Positions 31,866 through 41,102 of a stretch of 64,000 nt of DNA are shown here, one piece after another. This DNA comes from Planctomycetota bacterium (GTDB taxonomy: Bacteria > Planctomycetota > Planctomycetia > Pirellulales > PALSA-1355): positions 37,282 to 101,281 of the forward strand of contig QQVE01000006.1 of assembly GCA_003389325.1 (NCBI GenBank). Reading direction: 5' to 3'. The notes beneath the pieces were generated by a model, which worked only from the letters and a program-made list of their open reading frames with translations, was not told where the DNA came from and made no database searches. Position 1 is the first letter of the stretch. Each line of letters opens with the position of its first letter. The translations under genes and the position numbers were made by a program.

Positions 31866-33104
31866 CTAGGAGCCGTCGAGGACGACGTTCGCGTACAGGT
31901 CGAGATCGGCCCGGTCGCCGATGATGGCGAACACGGCCCGCACCTGCTCGAGGCCCTGGGCGATTTGAAACGGCTCGTTGCGGCCGCCGCTTTTGGCGCC
32001 CAGCACGTAGTAGTCGGGCTCGGCCGTGATCACGCCGTGGCCCTGCTCGCCGGCGAGCGTGCGGGGGGCGCCCGAGCGGCCGCAGCGCTCGACGTGCAAC
32101 TCGGCGAACAACTCGTCGGTCGAGCGGTAGCCCACGTTGGCGATGGCCCGATCGAACTCGAGCTGTCCGGGGTGCTTGCCGACCAGCTCGACCACGAACC
32201 GCTCGAGGTCGGGGTGCCACACGATCGATTCGACGGCCGTACCGCCGAAATGGGTGATGTGGTTGGCGTCGCCCACGGCCAGGCCGTTGGCTTGCAGGGC
32301 CACGCGACGCCGCTCGGGCAGCGGATCGTCCTGGAGCACGGGCACCGGCCCGGGCAACGACTCATCGGCATGGCCTCGGGTGACCCAGGTGATCCAGGTA
32401 TCGGGCGTGGTGGCGGCCAATTCGGCCAGGTTCACCAGGCTGGCGGCGGCCGAATCGCCGTCGCCCACCAGCAGGATATTGCGGCTGGCGTAGCGGTCGT
32501 GGTCGGCCCCCAGCACGTCGGGCAGCCGGTACTCGATCTCTGCGGCGGCCGACAGCTCTCCGATCGCCGGCACACCGTCGGGGCCCAGCCAATTGTGCCG
32601 CCCGTACGTGCCGGTGGTGTCGATCACGGCGTCGGCCGTGGCGAAATACTCGCGCACGTGGCCCTGGTCTTCGATGGCCCGCAGCAGAATGCGAAAGTCG
32701 TGCTCGCCGCGCTGCTCGTCGTCGGCCAACTGCCCTTTGAGCAGCCCCGCACGCCCGATGGCCAGCACCTCGGTCTGTTCGTGCAGGCCGTCGACGATCA
32801 GATCGGACTGCGCGAGCGGCACGAGATAGCGCTCGGCGAACTCGCGGCCGGTGAGCGTGGCGTCGTCGTCGGGTGGAACCCAGTGCGGGTCCTGGGCCTT
32901 GAGGGCACCTAGCCCCAGCGTCGAGCGATTGTGGCCAAAGGGCGTGAACATCCGCACGTGGCCCCAGTGCCGCACGTTGTCGGCCACGCGTCCGCGTTCG
33001 TACAGATCGACGTTGTAGCCCAGGTACCGGGCATACAGGGCCGCTTCCAGGCCCAAGGGTCCGGCTCCCAGAACAGCGATCCGTGCCGGTGTTTCGATGG
33101 CCAT
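31866..33104 (-). CDS. FAD/NAD(P)-dependent oxidoreductase
   Basis: 412 residues starting MAIETPARIAVLGAGPLGLE, a Rossmann dinucleotide motif (GAGPLG). A second nucleotide-binding motif GDGDSAAAS lies near residue 215, and the fold is that of pyridine-nucleotide disulphide-type oxidoreductases, without a CxxC redox pair that I can see. It follows thiO with a 10-bp gap, so both are likely co-transcribed. The substrate is unknown; a link to thiol chemistry is suggested by the thiO and glutaredoxin-like neighbours. Confidence 0.75.
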   Translation of the reverse strand: MAIETPARIAVLGAGPLGLEAALYARYLGYNVDLYERGRVADNVRHWGHVRMFTPFGHNRSTLGLGALKAQDPHWVPPDDDATLTGREFAERYLVPLAQSDLIVDGLHEQTEVLAIGRAGLLKGQLADDEQRGEHDFRILLRAIEDQGHVREYFATADAVIDTTGTYGRHNWLGPDGVPAIGELSAAAEIEYRLPDVLGADHDRYASRNILLVGDGDSAAASLVNLAELAATTPDTWITWVTRGHADESLPGPVPVLQDDPLPERRRVALQANGLAVGDANHITHFGGTAVESIVWHPDLERFVVELVGKHPGQLEFDRAIANVGYRSTDELFAELHVERCGRSGAPRTLAGEQGHGVITAEPDYYVLGAKSGGRNEPFQIAQGLEQVRAVFAIIGDRADLDLYANVVLDGS

Positions 33105-33114
33105 GGGGCTCGCC

Positions 33115-34275
33115 TTATCCGAGCGAGACGGCGGGGCGCGTCTTGCTGGCTTGCGGGGCCGGGGAATCGTGGCTCAATCGGTCGACGCGAAACACGCTCA
33201 GGTCCACCTCGGGCGTCTCTCCGTCGATCAGTTGGCTCATCACCACCGCCGTGCCGGTCGAAAGTTGCAGGCCGCCGCGGAAGTGACCGGCCGCGATGAA
33301 CGCGTTGTCCAGCGACGGCACGCGCCCCAAGTACGGCATGCCGTCGACGGTGGCCGGGCGCAGGCCGGCCCAAGATCGCTCGAGCTGCGAGTTACCCAAC
33401 TCGGGCACCAGGCCCAAGGCGAAGTGCAGCAGGTCGCCGGCTCCCTGGGCGGTCGTGCTGCGATCGAATCCGACGTCGTCTTCGGTCGAACCGACCAGCA
33501 CGCGCCCGTCGGGCCGCGGCACCAGGTATCGGCTGCTCTCGTTGATGATGTGCGACAACACCGGCCGAGGCTGCGAAAGCAGCAGGATCTGGCCGCGGAT
33601 CGGTTTGATCTCGAGTGTCAGGCCGAGCTTGCGCGCCAGCGCGCCGCTCCATGCCCCCGTGGTGATACATACGGTGTCGGCCGACAGTCGGCCCGCGGGC
33701 GTGACCACAACCTCGATGCGGCCATCGCGAATCTCGAAGTCTTCGGCCGGCGTTCCCGGCAGCACCTCGACGCCGCGCTGCGCGCAGCCGACGAGCAGGG
33801 CCTTCAAGTGGCGCGGATTGCGAATTTGGCACTCGGTCGGCGCGTAGTAGGCGGCTTCGAGCCCGCCCCGCGGACGAACCGCGGGTTCGATTTCGCGGAG
33901 CGACTCCTGCGACAATGGCTCAACGACGATGTGCCGGCGGTGGGCGACGCTGGCCAGCGTCTGAAGAGCGCGCGCCTCGGTAGCGCTGCGGGCCAGGTAG
34001 ATCGCGCCCGAGCGGCGAAAGCCGTTGTCGATGCCGGTGTCGTCGCGCAGATGCTCCCACCACTGGGCGTGCAGGCGGTTGCTCAGCGCGGCGAGTTGTT
34101 CCAGGGGTTCGTCGGAGTGGGAACCCGCCGGCGGCAGAATGCCGGCGCCGGCCCACGAGGCTTCGCGTCCCGGTTGAGCGGCGTCGATGACCCGTACGCG
34201 GCGGCCGCGGCCGGCCAGTTCGTAAGCGATCGAGAGACCGACGACGCCTCCGCCAACGACCAAACACTCCGACAT
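33115..34275 (-). CDS. thiO: Glycine oxidase ThiO (thiazole synthesis)
   Basis: 386 residues. FAD-binding N-terminus SECLVVGGGVVGLSIAYELA and a DAO-type fold with SWAGAGILPP, NPRHLKALL, IKPIRGQILLL, GRVLVGSTEDDVGFDRSTTA and GHFRGGLQLSTGTA. ThiO oxidises glycine to the iminoglycine used by ThiG to form the thiamine thiazole ring. The start is the ATG giving MSECLVV. It is followed by an FAD oxidoreductase; thiG and thiS are not in the window. Confidence 0.88.
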   Translation of the reverse strand: MSECLVVGGGVVGLSIAYELAGRGRRVRVIDAAQPGREASWAGAGILPPAGSHSDEPLEQLAALSNRLHAQWWEHLRDDTGIDNGFRRSGAIYLARSATEARALQTLASVAHRRHIVVEPLSQESLREIEPAVRPRGGLEAAYYAPTECQIRNPRHLKALLVGCAQRGVEVLPGTPAEDFEIRDGRIEVVVTPAGRLSADTVCITTGAWSGALARKLGLTLEIKPIRGQILLLSQPRPVLSHIINESSRYLVPRPDGRVLVGSTEDDVGFDRSTTAQGAGDLLHFALGLVPELGNSQLERSWAGLRPATVDGMPYLGRVPSLDNAFIAAGHFRGGLQLSTGTAVVMSQLIDGETPEVDLSVFRVDRLSHDSPAPQASKTRPAVSLG

Positions 34276-34393
34276 GCTCACAGTTCCCGAGTCCACGCAA
34301 TCGAACGAGCGGCAGTTTCGCGCCATTGTATCGCCTGCGTGCAAGCGCGACGAGGACCCGTCCCGCTCGCGCGGCGATCATTGTGCGTCGCCG

Positions 34394-34615
34394 TTACTTG
34401 AGAAGGCGGCGCAGGAGCCGCTCGTCGATGCGGCCGCGAAAACGCTCCTTGCCGTCGAACGTGACCACCGGCACGCACTCGTTGTAGCGCTCGCGCAGCT
34501 CGGGGTCGGCATCGACGTCGATGGACTCGAACGACAGGTTGTGGCGCTTGAGTACGTCGGCCGCCACCTCGCAAAGATGGCAGCCCTGGCGCGTGTAGAG
34601 CACGATTTGGGACAT
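34394..34615 (-). CDS. Glutaredoxin-like thiol protein
   Basis: 73 residues from MSQIVLYTRQGCHLCEVAAD. It has the CHLC active-site CxxC and the small alpha/beta glutaredoxin fold (VPVVTFDGKERFRGRIDE), close to DUF836-type glutaredoxins. It likely acts as a cytoplasmic thiol-disulphide reductant. It precedes thiO on the same strand by 118 bp, possibly one transcription unit. Confidence 0.85.
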   Translation of the reverse strand: MSQIVLYTRQGCHLCEVAADVLKRHNLSFESIDVDADPELRERYNECVPVVTFDGKERFRGRIDERLLRRLLK

Positions 34616-34992
34616 CGGAATCGGGGTTTCCAGGGAGGTCGGCCGCCCAAGTGGCCCTACGGCGACCGCGGTCCGGGGCCGGGCTGGCGGCACGAAATTT
34701 CCCTTAGCCTAGGCCTTGGCACGACTTCGGCAAGCCGGTCCCCGCGGCGAACGCCCCGGCTGGCGCTCTTTTCGGGGCTGCGAGGCGGGATTATTCTGCA
34801 TGCGATGGTGGCTGCTCGGAGGACGAAAATCGGCGCGTTCGCGGCTTGCGCCGACGCGGAGATCGAGCGCCGCCTGCTAGACTTGCTCAAAAGGCGTTCA
34901 TGGAGGGAGTTGGCGGCCCTATTGCAGATGTGTTTCGCGCTTCGGCCGCCAATTGGCTACGAAGCGTTGTCCCGGCGATCGAGTCATTCGGA
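34616..34992. other. Divergent intergenic region
   Basis: Between the glutaredoxin-like gene (minus) and the kinase gene (plus). The frame upstream of the kinase start is open but carries no domain I recognise. No repeat or terminator was seen. Confidence 0.3.
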
Positions 34993-36528
34993 ATGAGCAG
35001 GATCGCAGTCGATCGATTCTTGGCCCTGGTCGAGCGGTGCGGACTGATCGAGTCCAAACGGCTCACCAAGGCCGTCACCGACTGGAAGAGCCAGGCCTCG
35101 GCCAGCCATCTCGACGACGCACGCGCGTGCGGGGCCTATCTGGTGCGCTTGGGCCTGCTGACGCCCTGGCAGTGCCACAAGCTGCTCGAAGGCCGCCACC
35201 GCGGCTTCTTTTTGGGCAACTACAAGCTGCTGGATCACCTGGGCTCCGGCGGCATGAGCAACGTCTACCTGGCCGAGCACGTGCTGATGCAGCGGCTCGT
35301 GGCCATCAAGGTCCTGCCCGAGAACCGCGTGGCCGACGCGGCCTATCTCGACCGTTTTCACCTCGAAGGGCAGGCGGTCGCCGCGCTCGATCATGCGAAC
35401 ATCGTGCGCGCCTACGACCTGGGGAGCGAAGGACGCATCCACTACCTGGTGATGGAATACGTCGACGGCAGCGATCTGGAGGCACTGGTCGAGCGCACCG
35501 GCCCGCTCGATTACTACATGGCCGCGCAATACGTGGCCCAGGCAGCCGCCGGCTTGGACCACGCCCACAAGAACGGGCTGGTGCACCGCGACGTGAAGCC
35601 GGCCAACCTGCTGGTCGACCGCCAGGGCACGGTCAAAGTGCTCGATCTGGGGCTGGCCAAATTCGACGCCCAAGTGCGGCCGTCGCCTGCCTTTGCGCAG
35701 CAGGAGCAAGTGCTGGGAACGGCCGACTACTTCGCGCCCGAGCAGGCCAAAAATAGTCGAACGGTCGACCATCGGGCCGATATCTACGGGCTGGGCTGCA
35801 CGCTCTACTTTCTGCTTACCGGGCACGCGCCCTTTTCGGGGCGCAGCACGTCGGAACTGGCCACGGCGCATCAGCAGCAGGTGGCCGCCAGCGTGCGGCT
35901 CGATCGGCCCGACGCGCCGCTGGCGCTGGTGTCGATGTGCCAGAAGATGATGGAGAAAGCGCCGCAGGACCGTTATCAATCGGCGCGCGAAGTGCTCGAT
36001 GCCCTCTCCGCGTGGCTCGACCAGGAACAAAACGCGGGCCGCTTCGTTCCCGCGGCCTGCGGTCCCACTTCGAGCGGCGATATCGACTCGGCCATGCGCG
36101 ATACGGCACCGAATTTGCAAAAGACGGATCGTCTGCTGCGAGAAAGTTTGCGCGGCGAGGTGCTCGGGGCCGGCGCCTTGTCCGACGTGATCGCGCCGCC
36201 GGGCGCGACGCCGCCACCTGCGGGCGCGACATCGGGATCCGATGTGCTGTCGATGCCTCCGCCGCCGCCGGTGCCGCCGATCGTTCCCCCCCCGCGCGAC
36301 GCGCAGCGCGCGCCGGTTTCGCCCGTCGCGCCGGCTTCGCAAACGCCCGTTGCAAGCGCTTCGAGCGAGGTCTCTCACGGCGGCTTGCCGCCTTCTTCCA
36401 GCGGCACGTTTCACACCGCGCCGCGCGCTCGACGAAGCACGCGCGCGACGCAATGGGGCTGGGCTGCCTTGCTCAGCGCGCTGGTCGTCGGCGCCGCGCT
36501 TTTGGCGCTGTTCGCGATGCGCGGCTGA
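34993..36528 (+). CDS. Ser/Thr protein kinase with C-terminal membrane helix
   Basis: 511 residues. After a planctomycete-type N-terminal region (residues 1-75), a full Hanks-type kinase domain runs from about 78 to 345: glycine loop GSGGMSNVYL (84-93), K106, HRDVKPANLL (198-207), DLG (218-220, the Mg site, Leu in place of Phe), APEQ. A Pro-rich low-complexity region follows (about 370-475), then a hydrophobic C-terminal helix (WAALLSALVVGAALLALFAM). The kinase faces the cytoplasm and would signal from the envelope; the target is unknown. Alternative start 34900 is possible. Confidence 0.88.
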   Translation: MSRIAVDRFLALVERCGLIESKRLTKAVTDWKSQASASHLDDARACGAYLVRLGLLTPWQCHKLLEGRHRGFFLGNYKLLDHLGSGGMSNVYLAEHVLMQRLVAIKVLPENRVADAAYLDRFHLEGQAVAALDHANIVRAYDLGSEGRIHYLVMEYVDGSDLEALVERTGPLDYYMAAQYVAQAAAGLDHAHKNGLVHRDVKPANLLVDRQGTVKVLDLGLAKFDAQVRPSPAFAQQEQVLGTADYFAPEQAKNSRTVDHRADIYGLGCTLYFLLTGHAPFSGRSTSELATAHQQQVAASVRLDRPDAPLALVSMCQKMMEKAPQDRYQSAREVLDALSAWLDQEQNAGRFVPAACGPTSSGDIDSAMRDTAPNLQKTDRLLRESLRGEVLGAGALSDVIAPPGATPPPAGATSGSDVLSMPPPPPVPPIVPPPRDAQRAPVSPVAPASQTPVASASSEVSHGGLPPSSSGTFHTAPRARRSTRATQWGWAALLSALVVGAALLALFAMRG

Positions 36529-36855
36529 GGGCCTCGCGCGCGTGCCGAAAAGGGCCTCTTGGGGCCGGTGGCCAACGGCATGAAATGGCCCCAGTCAAGA
36601 CCCCCGATTGGCAGAAAAATCGGCACCCCGTCTAATCTGTAAGTGTAATGAAATAAGACACTTACATAATCTCGTTGAAAATGCTCTCCGCCGCCACGTA
36701 GGATAGATGTAGCCGTCTGGCACGGGCGGCTTCCCCAGGAGCTTCCGGCGGTCCCAGGAAGCAGGAAAATCGGGCTGAATCACCGGCTCGATTTGCCCCA
36801 ACGGAGTGCCCGGTCCCACCGCAAATGTCCCTTCGGCGCGTCAGTTGGTACGGTC
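36529..36855. other. Intergenic region with an AT-rich inverted repeat
   Basis: No gene recognised. At 36639-36665 there is an 8-bp inverted repeat GTAAGTGT/ACACTTAC with an 11-base loop, in an unusually AT-rich patch for this genome. It could be an operator or the end of a mobile element. Confidence 0.4.
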
Positions 36856-37581
36856 ATGCAACGTCGTCAGCACAACTTCAAAGGTCGCATCCTGAAGCCC
36901 CAGTTTTACAACACGGTGGCCCAGGCAAAATCGCGCCGTCGCGTCGCGCGCGGACATAAGCGCACCCGGATCACCAGCCGCAACGAAAAGCTGCCGTTTG
37001 TACCCCCCGAAGACTGGCACGAACCGACGGGCCGCACCGACGGATACAAGGTGGTCGTCCAGCAACCAGGTCCCGGATATCGCCACATTCTGACCCCGCA
37101 GGACGTTCGTGACCGCCTGGGCGAGCTGCCCGAATGGATGACCCGCGAGTTGGAGGTCGTTCAACTCAGTTGCATGACTCGCAAGAAGCAGAGCTTCCCC
37201 TGCTATGGCATGCAGTGGGGGGCGAGCCTGTACCTTTATCCGATTGAGACCAGCCTGGTGGAGTACTACACCTGCCCGCCGACGCCGGCCCAGGAGAATG
37301 AGGCCCGCATGTACGGCGGCTGCTGGAAAGAGACGTCGCCCGGCGTGTGGGCGCTGGCCTGGAACGAACAGACCATCCGCGACTTCTACCTCAACAACAT
37401 CCTGATCCACGAGTTGGGGCACCTGGTCGACACGCGCAATACGGGCTATGCGGCCCGCGAGCGGTTTGCCGAGTGGTTTGCGCTCGAATACGGCTACAAG
37501 CGCAGCAGCGCCGCGCGGCCGGCCAAGAAGATCGTGCGTCGGCACCATCGCCAGGGTTCGGGACGCCTGAAGCGCGCTTGA
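36856..37581 (+). CDS. Probable HExxH zinc metalloprotease-like protein
   Basis: 241 residues. The C-terminal third has H-E-L-G-H at residues 185-189 and a Glu at 206 (ERFAEWFA), matching the gluzincin zinc site (HExxH plus a downstream Glu). The N-terminus is basic (KGRILKPQFYNTVAQAKSRR, VARGHKR). Two Cys pairs in the middle (C106, C116, C140, C156) may be structural. No signal peptide or membrane segment is obvious, so the location is uncertain. I cannot name the family. It may be a peptidase or a structural relative. Confidence 0.6.
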   Translation: MQRRQHNFKGRILKPQFYNTVAQAKSRRRVARGHKRTRITSRNEKLPFVPPEDWHEPTGRTDGYKVVVQQPGPGYRHILTPQDVRDRLGELPEWMTRELEVVQLSCMTRKKQSFPCYGMQWGASLYLYPIETSLVEYYTCPPTPAQENEARMYGGCWKETSPGVWALAWNEQTIRDFYLNNILIHELGHLVDTRNTGYAARERFAEWFALEYGYKRSSAARPAKKIVRRHHRQGSGRLKRA

Positions 37582-37712
37582 TCGCTCACGATGCTTTCCA
37601 GCGTTTGGCTTGGCGGCGAACTGCCGTCGCTCCCGCGCCTGTCATCGTGCCGTTATAATAGGGCCGAAAGAACCGCCCGCAGGATGGGATCGCTCGCGGA
37701 GAAGCCAGGCCC

Positions 37713-39209
37713 ATGACCCGACGCATCGCTCGCTTACTCATGGCCGCCGCCTTGGTGGGGCTGGTGCACGGTGCCGTGGTCGAGAAGGCCGAGGCCGATG
37801 CACCCACGAGCGAAGAGCGCACGCTGGTGCGGCTCGCGCAGTCGGCCATTCGCAAGGCGGGCGGCCTGTATAACGCCAAGAAATACGACGAGGCCGGCGA
37901 GGCCATCGTCGAGGCGGCCGGCAACCTGGCCAAACTGCCCGGCAATCCGTCGCCCGAGCTGGCCAAATGGGTATCTCCCCTGCGGCAACAGGTCGATCGA
38001 GCGCGGAAGATGCTCGCCGACAAGGGCGTCAAGGTGCCGGAGGCTTCTACACCGGCCGAACCCAACCGTGTACAAAGCGAAGAAGACTCGGTGTTGTTTG
38101 CCCGCGACGTGGCTCCGCTGCTGGTGACACACTGCGTGGAGTGCCACGGCGATCGCAATGCCCGTAGCGGGTTCAGCGTTTACACCTTCGCGCGATTGTT
38201 GCGCGAGGGAGCCAGTGGACCGGCGATCGAGCCCGGCGAGGCCGAAGCGAGCCTGCTGGTGAAGAAGCTGCTGGGCACGGCCGACGGCGACCGCATGCCG
38301 CAAGGCGCCGACCCGTTGCCGCGCGGCGAGATTGCCAAGATCGAGGCGTGGATCGCCGCGGGAGCCAAGTTCGGCGGCAACGCCTCGCTGCCGCTCGAAG
38401 AAGTGATCGCCCGGGCCGCGGCCGAGAGCATGACGCACGAGGAGCTGGCGGGGCGACGCTTCGACCAAGCCGAGAGGACGTGGCGGTTGATCCTGCCCGA
38501 CGTGCAGCCTCGCCGCGAAGAGAGCAAGACGGTGCTGGTCGTAGGCGGCGTCGGCCAAGAGCAGTTGGCCGCGGTGGCCCGCGCGGCCGAAGAGCAGGCG
38601 GCCAAACTTCGCAAGCTGTTCGGAGTGCCCGACGAGCAGCCGCTCATCAAGGGCCGGCTCACCCTGTACGTGTTCGACAAGCGATTCGAATACGGCGAAG
38701 TCGGCGTGATGCTCGAACGCCGCGAGATTCCCCAGGCCTGGCGCGGGCATTGGCGCTACGGTCCGCTTGACACCTATGGGTGTGTGCTGCTGGATGAACA
38801 GGGACAGGCTTCGGCGGGACTGGTAGGCCAGTTGTTGGCCGGCGTGTATGCCTCGAGCCTGGGACAGGTGCCGCGGTGGTTCGCCGAAGGCACGGCCCGC
38901 GCCGTGGCCGAGCGGCTCGATCCGCGCGACGAGCGCGTCGCCGGCTGGGACGATCACCTGCGCGAGATTCTCGAGCGGGTCGACGATCCGGCCGGCTTTC
39001 TCACCGCCTCGCTGCCGCCCGAAGAAAGCGACGTGTTGGCCTACAGCTTCGTTTCGAAGCTGCTGATGACCCCCAGCCGGAAATACACGGCGCTGGTGAG
39101 CCAATTGCAGCAGGGCGCCGACTTCGACACGGCATTCGCCAAGATCTATCGCGGCAAGCCGCAAGAGTCGATCGATGCCTGGCTGGCCCGCGTCGGCAGA
39201 CGGCGCTAG
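37713..39209 (+). CDS. Planctomycete-type cytochrome c domain fused to a peptidase-like domain
   Basis: 498 residues with an N-terminal signal (ARLLMAAALVGLVHGAVVEK). One haem c motif CVECH at residues 141-145 with a downstream DGDRMPQG as candidate Met ligand, the pattern of the planctomycete PSCyt1-type domain. The C-terminal half (about 270-490) resembles a metallopeptidase-like fold with VPRWFAEGTARAVAERL, but I see no complete HExxH. It may be an exported electron-transfer protein with a carrier domain. A family A hairpin follows the stop. Confidence 0.7.
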   Translation: MTRRIARLLMAAALVGLVHGAVVEKAEADAPTSEERTLVRLAQSAIRKAGGLYNAKKYDEAGEAIVEAAGNLAKLPGNPSPELAKWVSPLRQQVDRARKMLADKGVKVPEASTPAEPNRVQSEEDSVLFARDVAPLLVTHCVECHGDRNARSGFSVYTFARLLREGASGPAIEPGEAEASLLVKKLLGTADGDRMPQGADPLPRGEIAKIEAWIAAGAKFGGNASLPLEEVIARAAAESMTHEELAGRRFDQAERTWRLILPDVQPRREESKTVLVVGGVGQEQLAAVARAAEEQAAKLRKLFGVPDEQPLIKGRLTLYVFDKRFEYGEVGVMLERREIPQAWRGHWRYGPLDTYGCVLLDEQGQASAGLVGQLLAGVYASSLGQVPRWFAEGTARAVAERLDPRDERVAGWDDHLREILERVDDPAGFLTASLPPEESDVLAYSFVSKLLMTPSRKYTALVSQLQQGADFDTAFAKIYRGKPQESIDAWLARVGRRR

Positions 39210-39228
39210 CCCGTTGAAGCAAGCGCGT

Positions 39229-39308
39229 TACCAGCCCGAAGCGCGAGCGAGGGTCTGCGGCCGTTTAGCGCTGACGGTGACGACCCTCGCTCGCGCTTCG
39301 GGCTGGTA
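39229..39308. repeat. Family A repeat pair between convergent genes
   Basis: Left arm TACCAGCCCGAAGCGCGAGC with GAGGGTC (39229-39255) and right arm GACCCTCGCTCGCGCTTCGG with GCTGGTA (39282-39308) are fully complementary. They differ from other family A copies in matching ways (CCAG/CTGG and GCGAG/CTCGC), i.e. covarying. The hairpin could also serve as a bidirectional terminator between the cytochrome gene and larE. Confidence 0.85.
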
Positions 39309-39321
39309 TTGAGCGCGCCCG

Positions 39322-40161
39322 CTACGGTGTCGGCTTGGCTAGCGGGGTGATGCCGACCAGGGCGTTGAGGCTGCCGGAGCGGAAGCCTTCGAGGTCGAGA
39401 GTGACGTACTTGAAGCCGAGTTGCTTGAGCTGGGCCACGAGTTGCTCGCGCGTGGCCGGCTCGCCCAAGGGCTGGAGGGCCTCGGTCGGCACTTCCAGCC
39501 GGGCGACGTCGCCCTTGTGGTAGCGGACGCGCACGCTGCGCAAGCCTTGCTCGCGGAGAAAGCGCTCGGCGGCGTCGATCATTGCCAGCCGCTCGGGGGT
39601 CACCTCCTCGCCGTAGGCCACGCGGCTGCTCAGGCAGGGCGCGGCAGGCTTGTCCCAGGTGGGCAGTTGCCAGGCCTGGGCCAGGGCCCGCACGTCGGCC
39701 TTGGTCAAACCGCACTCGGCCAACGGGCTGGCCACCTGGTGTTCGCCGGCGGCCCGCATGCCGGGACGGTAGTCGCCCAGGTCATCGACGTTGGCGCCGT
39801 TGACGATCACGGCCACGTCGAGCCGCTCGGCCAGGTTCTCGATCTGCTCGTAGAGCTCGGTCTTGCAGTGGTAACAGCGGTCCGGCGCATTCTGCACATA
39901 GCTGGGATTGGCAAACTCGTCGGTGGCGATCACCTGGTGGCGAATGCCGATCAAGGCGGCCAACTCGCGTGCCTCGTCCAACTCGCCGGCGGCCAGGCTG
40001 GCGCTGGTGCCGGTGACCGCAACCGCCCGCTCGCCGAGGGCCAACTGCGCGGCCTTGGCGACGACGGTGCTGTCGATGCCGCCGGAGAACGCCACGGCGC
40101 ACGATCCGTAGCCGCGGATCAACTCGAGCAGCTTGTCGCGTTTGTCGTCGAAGGAAGCCAT
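39322..40161 (-). CDS. larE: ATP-dependent sacrificial sulfur transferase LarE
   Basis: 279 residues. The PP-loop motif SGGIDST is at residues 26-32 and the sacrificial sulfur Cys is C176 in KPAAPCLSSR, aligned to the position known in Lactiplantibacillus LarE. CYHCK near residue 96-100 is also typical. LarE converts its own cysteine to dehydroalanine to build the nickel-pincer cofactor of lactate racemase. larB and larC are not in the window, so the cofactor target in this organism is unknown. Confidence 0.92.
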   Translation of the reverse strand: MASFDDKRDKLLELIRGYGSCAVAFSGGIDSTVVAKAAQLALGERAVAVTGTSASLAAGELDEARELAALIGIRHQVIATDEFANPSYVQNAPDRCYHCKTELYEQIENLAERLDVAVIVNGANVDDLGDYRPGMRAAGEHQVASPLAECGLTKADVRALAQAWQLPTWDKPAAPCLSSRVAYGEEVTPERLAMIDAAERFLREQGLRSVRVRYHKGDVARLEVPTEALQPLGEPATREQLVAQLKQLGFKYVTLDLEGFRSGSLNALVGITPLAKPTP

Positions 40162-40297
40162 CGTCTGCGCTGCGGGGGCCGGCGAGGGTTTTCAATTGAG
40201 CAGCGTTCAATTCTACAACGGTTGTACGGCGACGACGAGCGAGCCTTGCTGGTCGCGTGGCCCTTACGGCGGGGCGTACCAACTACTTGCAGGGTCA

Positions 40298-40316
40298 AAA
40301 TATCTGTGGGATATTT
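40298..40316. promoter_or_regulatory. Inverted repeat upstream of hisA, possible operator
   Basis: AAATATC-TGTGG-GATATTT is a perfect 7-bp inverted repeat with a 5-base loop, about 45 bp upstream of the hisA start, in AT-rich sequence. Placement suggests a promoter element; no binding protein is known. Confidence 0.4.
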
Positions 40317-40360
40317 GCTGGATTGCCCCCGTTTTGTGGCTCTAGGACGAGGGATCGGCA

Positions 40361-41083
40361 ATGCAGATCTGGCCCGCCATCGACCTTCGCGGCGGCAAAT
40401 GCGTGCGCTTGCAGCAGGGCGACTATGCGCGCGAGACCGTCTTTGGCGAAGACCCCGCGGCCATGGCCCGGCACTGGGTGGACCAGGGGGCCGAATACCT
40501 GCATCTGGTCGATCTCGACGGCGCCCGCAGCGGCCGGGTGGAAAACTGGTCCAGCGTCGAGGCGATCGTCGCGGCCGTTTCCATCCCCTGCGAGCTGGGC
40601 GGCGGCGTGCGCGACGAAGAGACGATCGCCCGGCTGCTCGAGCTGGGTGTCGCCCGCGTCGTGGTCGGCACGCTGGCTTTGAAAAAACCCGACTGGTTTC
40701 GCCGGATGTGCGGCAAGTTTCCCGGCAAGCTCGTGCTGGGGATCGATGCCCGCGGCGGGCGCGTGGCGACCGAGGGCTGGCTGGAGACCAGCAGCGCCAC
40801 GGCGGTGGAATTGGCCCAGCAGTTTGCCGAGCAGCCGCTGGCGGCGCTGGTGTATACCGACATCGAAACCGACGGCATGCTCGGTGGTCCCAACTTTGCC
40901 GCCTTGGAAGAAATGGCTCGCGCCGTCCCGTTGCCGGTCGTGGCATCGGGCGGCGTTACCACGGTGGCCGATATCGCCCGACTGTCCGAGCTGCCCCTGG
41001 CGGGCTGCATCGTTGGCCGGGCCCTGTATGAGGGAAACTTGAAACTGGCCGACGCGCTTCTGGCGTGCGGCCAAGACTCTTAA
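40361..41083 (+). CDS. hisA: Phosphoribosylformimino-5-aminoimidazole carboxamide ribotide isomerase
   Basis: 240 residues. HisA isomerises ProFAR to PRFAR in histidine synthesis. A TIM barrel with catalytic Asp D8 in PAIDLRGGKCVRL and the second Asp in LGIDARGGRVA (D130), plus YTDIETDGM and the phosphate-binding GGVTTVADI. Other his genes are not adjacent. It is followed by the EF-G paralogue with a short gap. Confidence 0.95.
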   Translation: MQIWPAIDLRGGKCVRLQQGDYARETVFGEDPAAMARHWVDQGAEYLHLVDLDGARSGRVENWSSVEAIVAAVSIPCELGGGVRDEETIARLLELGVARVVVGTLALKKPDWFRRMCGKFPGKLVLGIDARGGRVATEGWLETSSATAVELAQQFAEQPLAALVYTDIETDGMLGGPNFAALEEMARAVPLPVVASGGVTTVADIARLSELPLAGCIVGRALYEGNLKLADALLACGQDS

Positions 41084-41102
41084 GCTCAGAAGGGAATTCC
41101 GC

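Noticed and set aside
33870..33900. tRNA T-loop-like GGTTCGATT near 33875
   Set aside because: It lies inside thiO, and no acceptor or anticodon stem could be paired with it. No tRNA or rRNA gene was recognised in the window.
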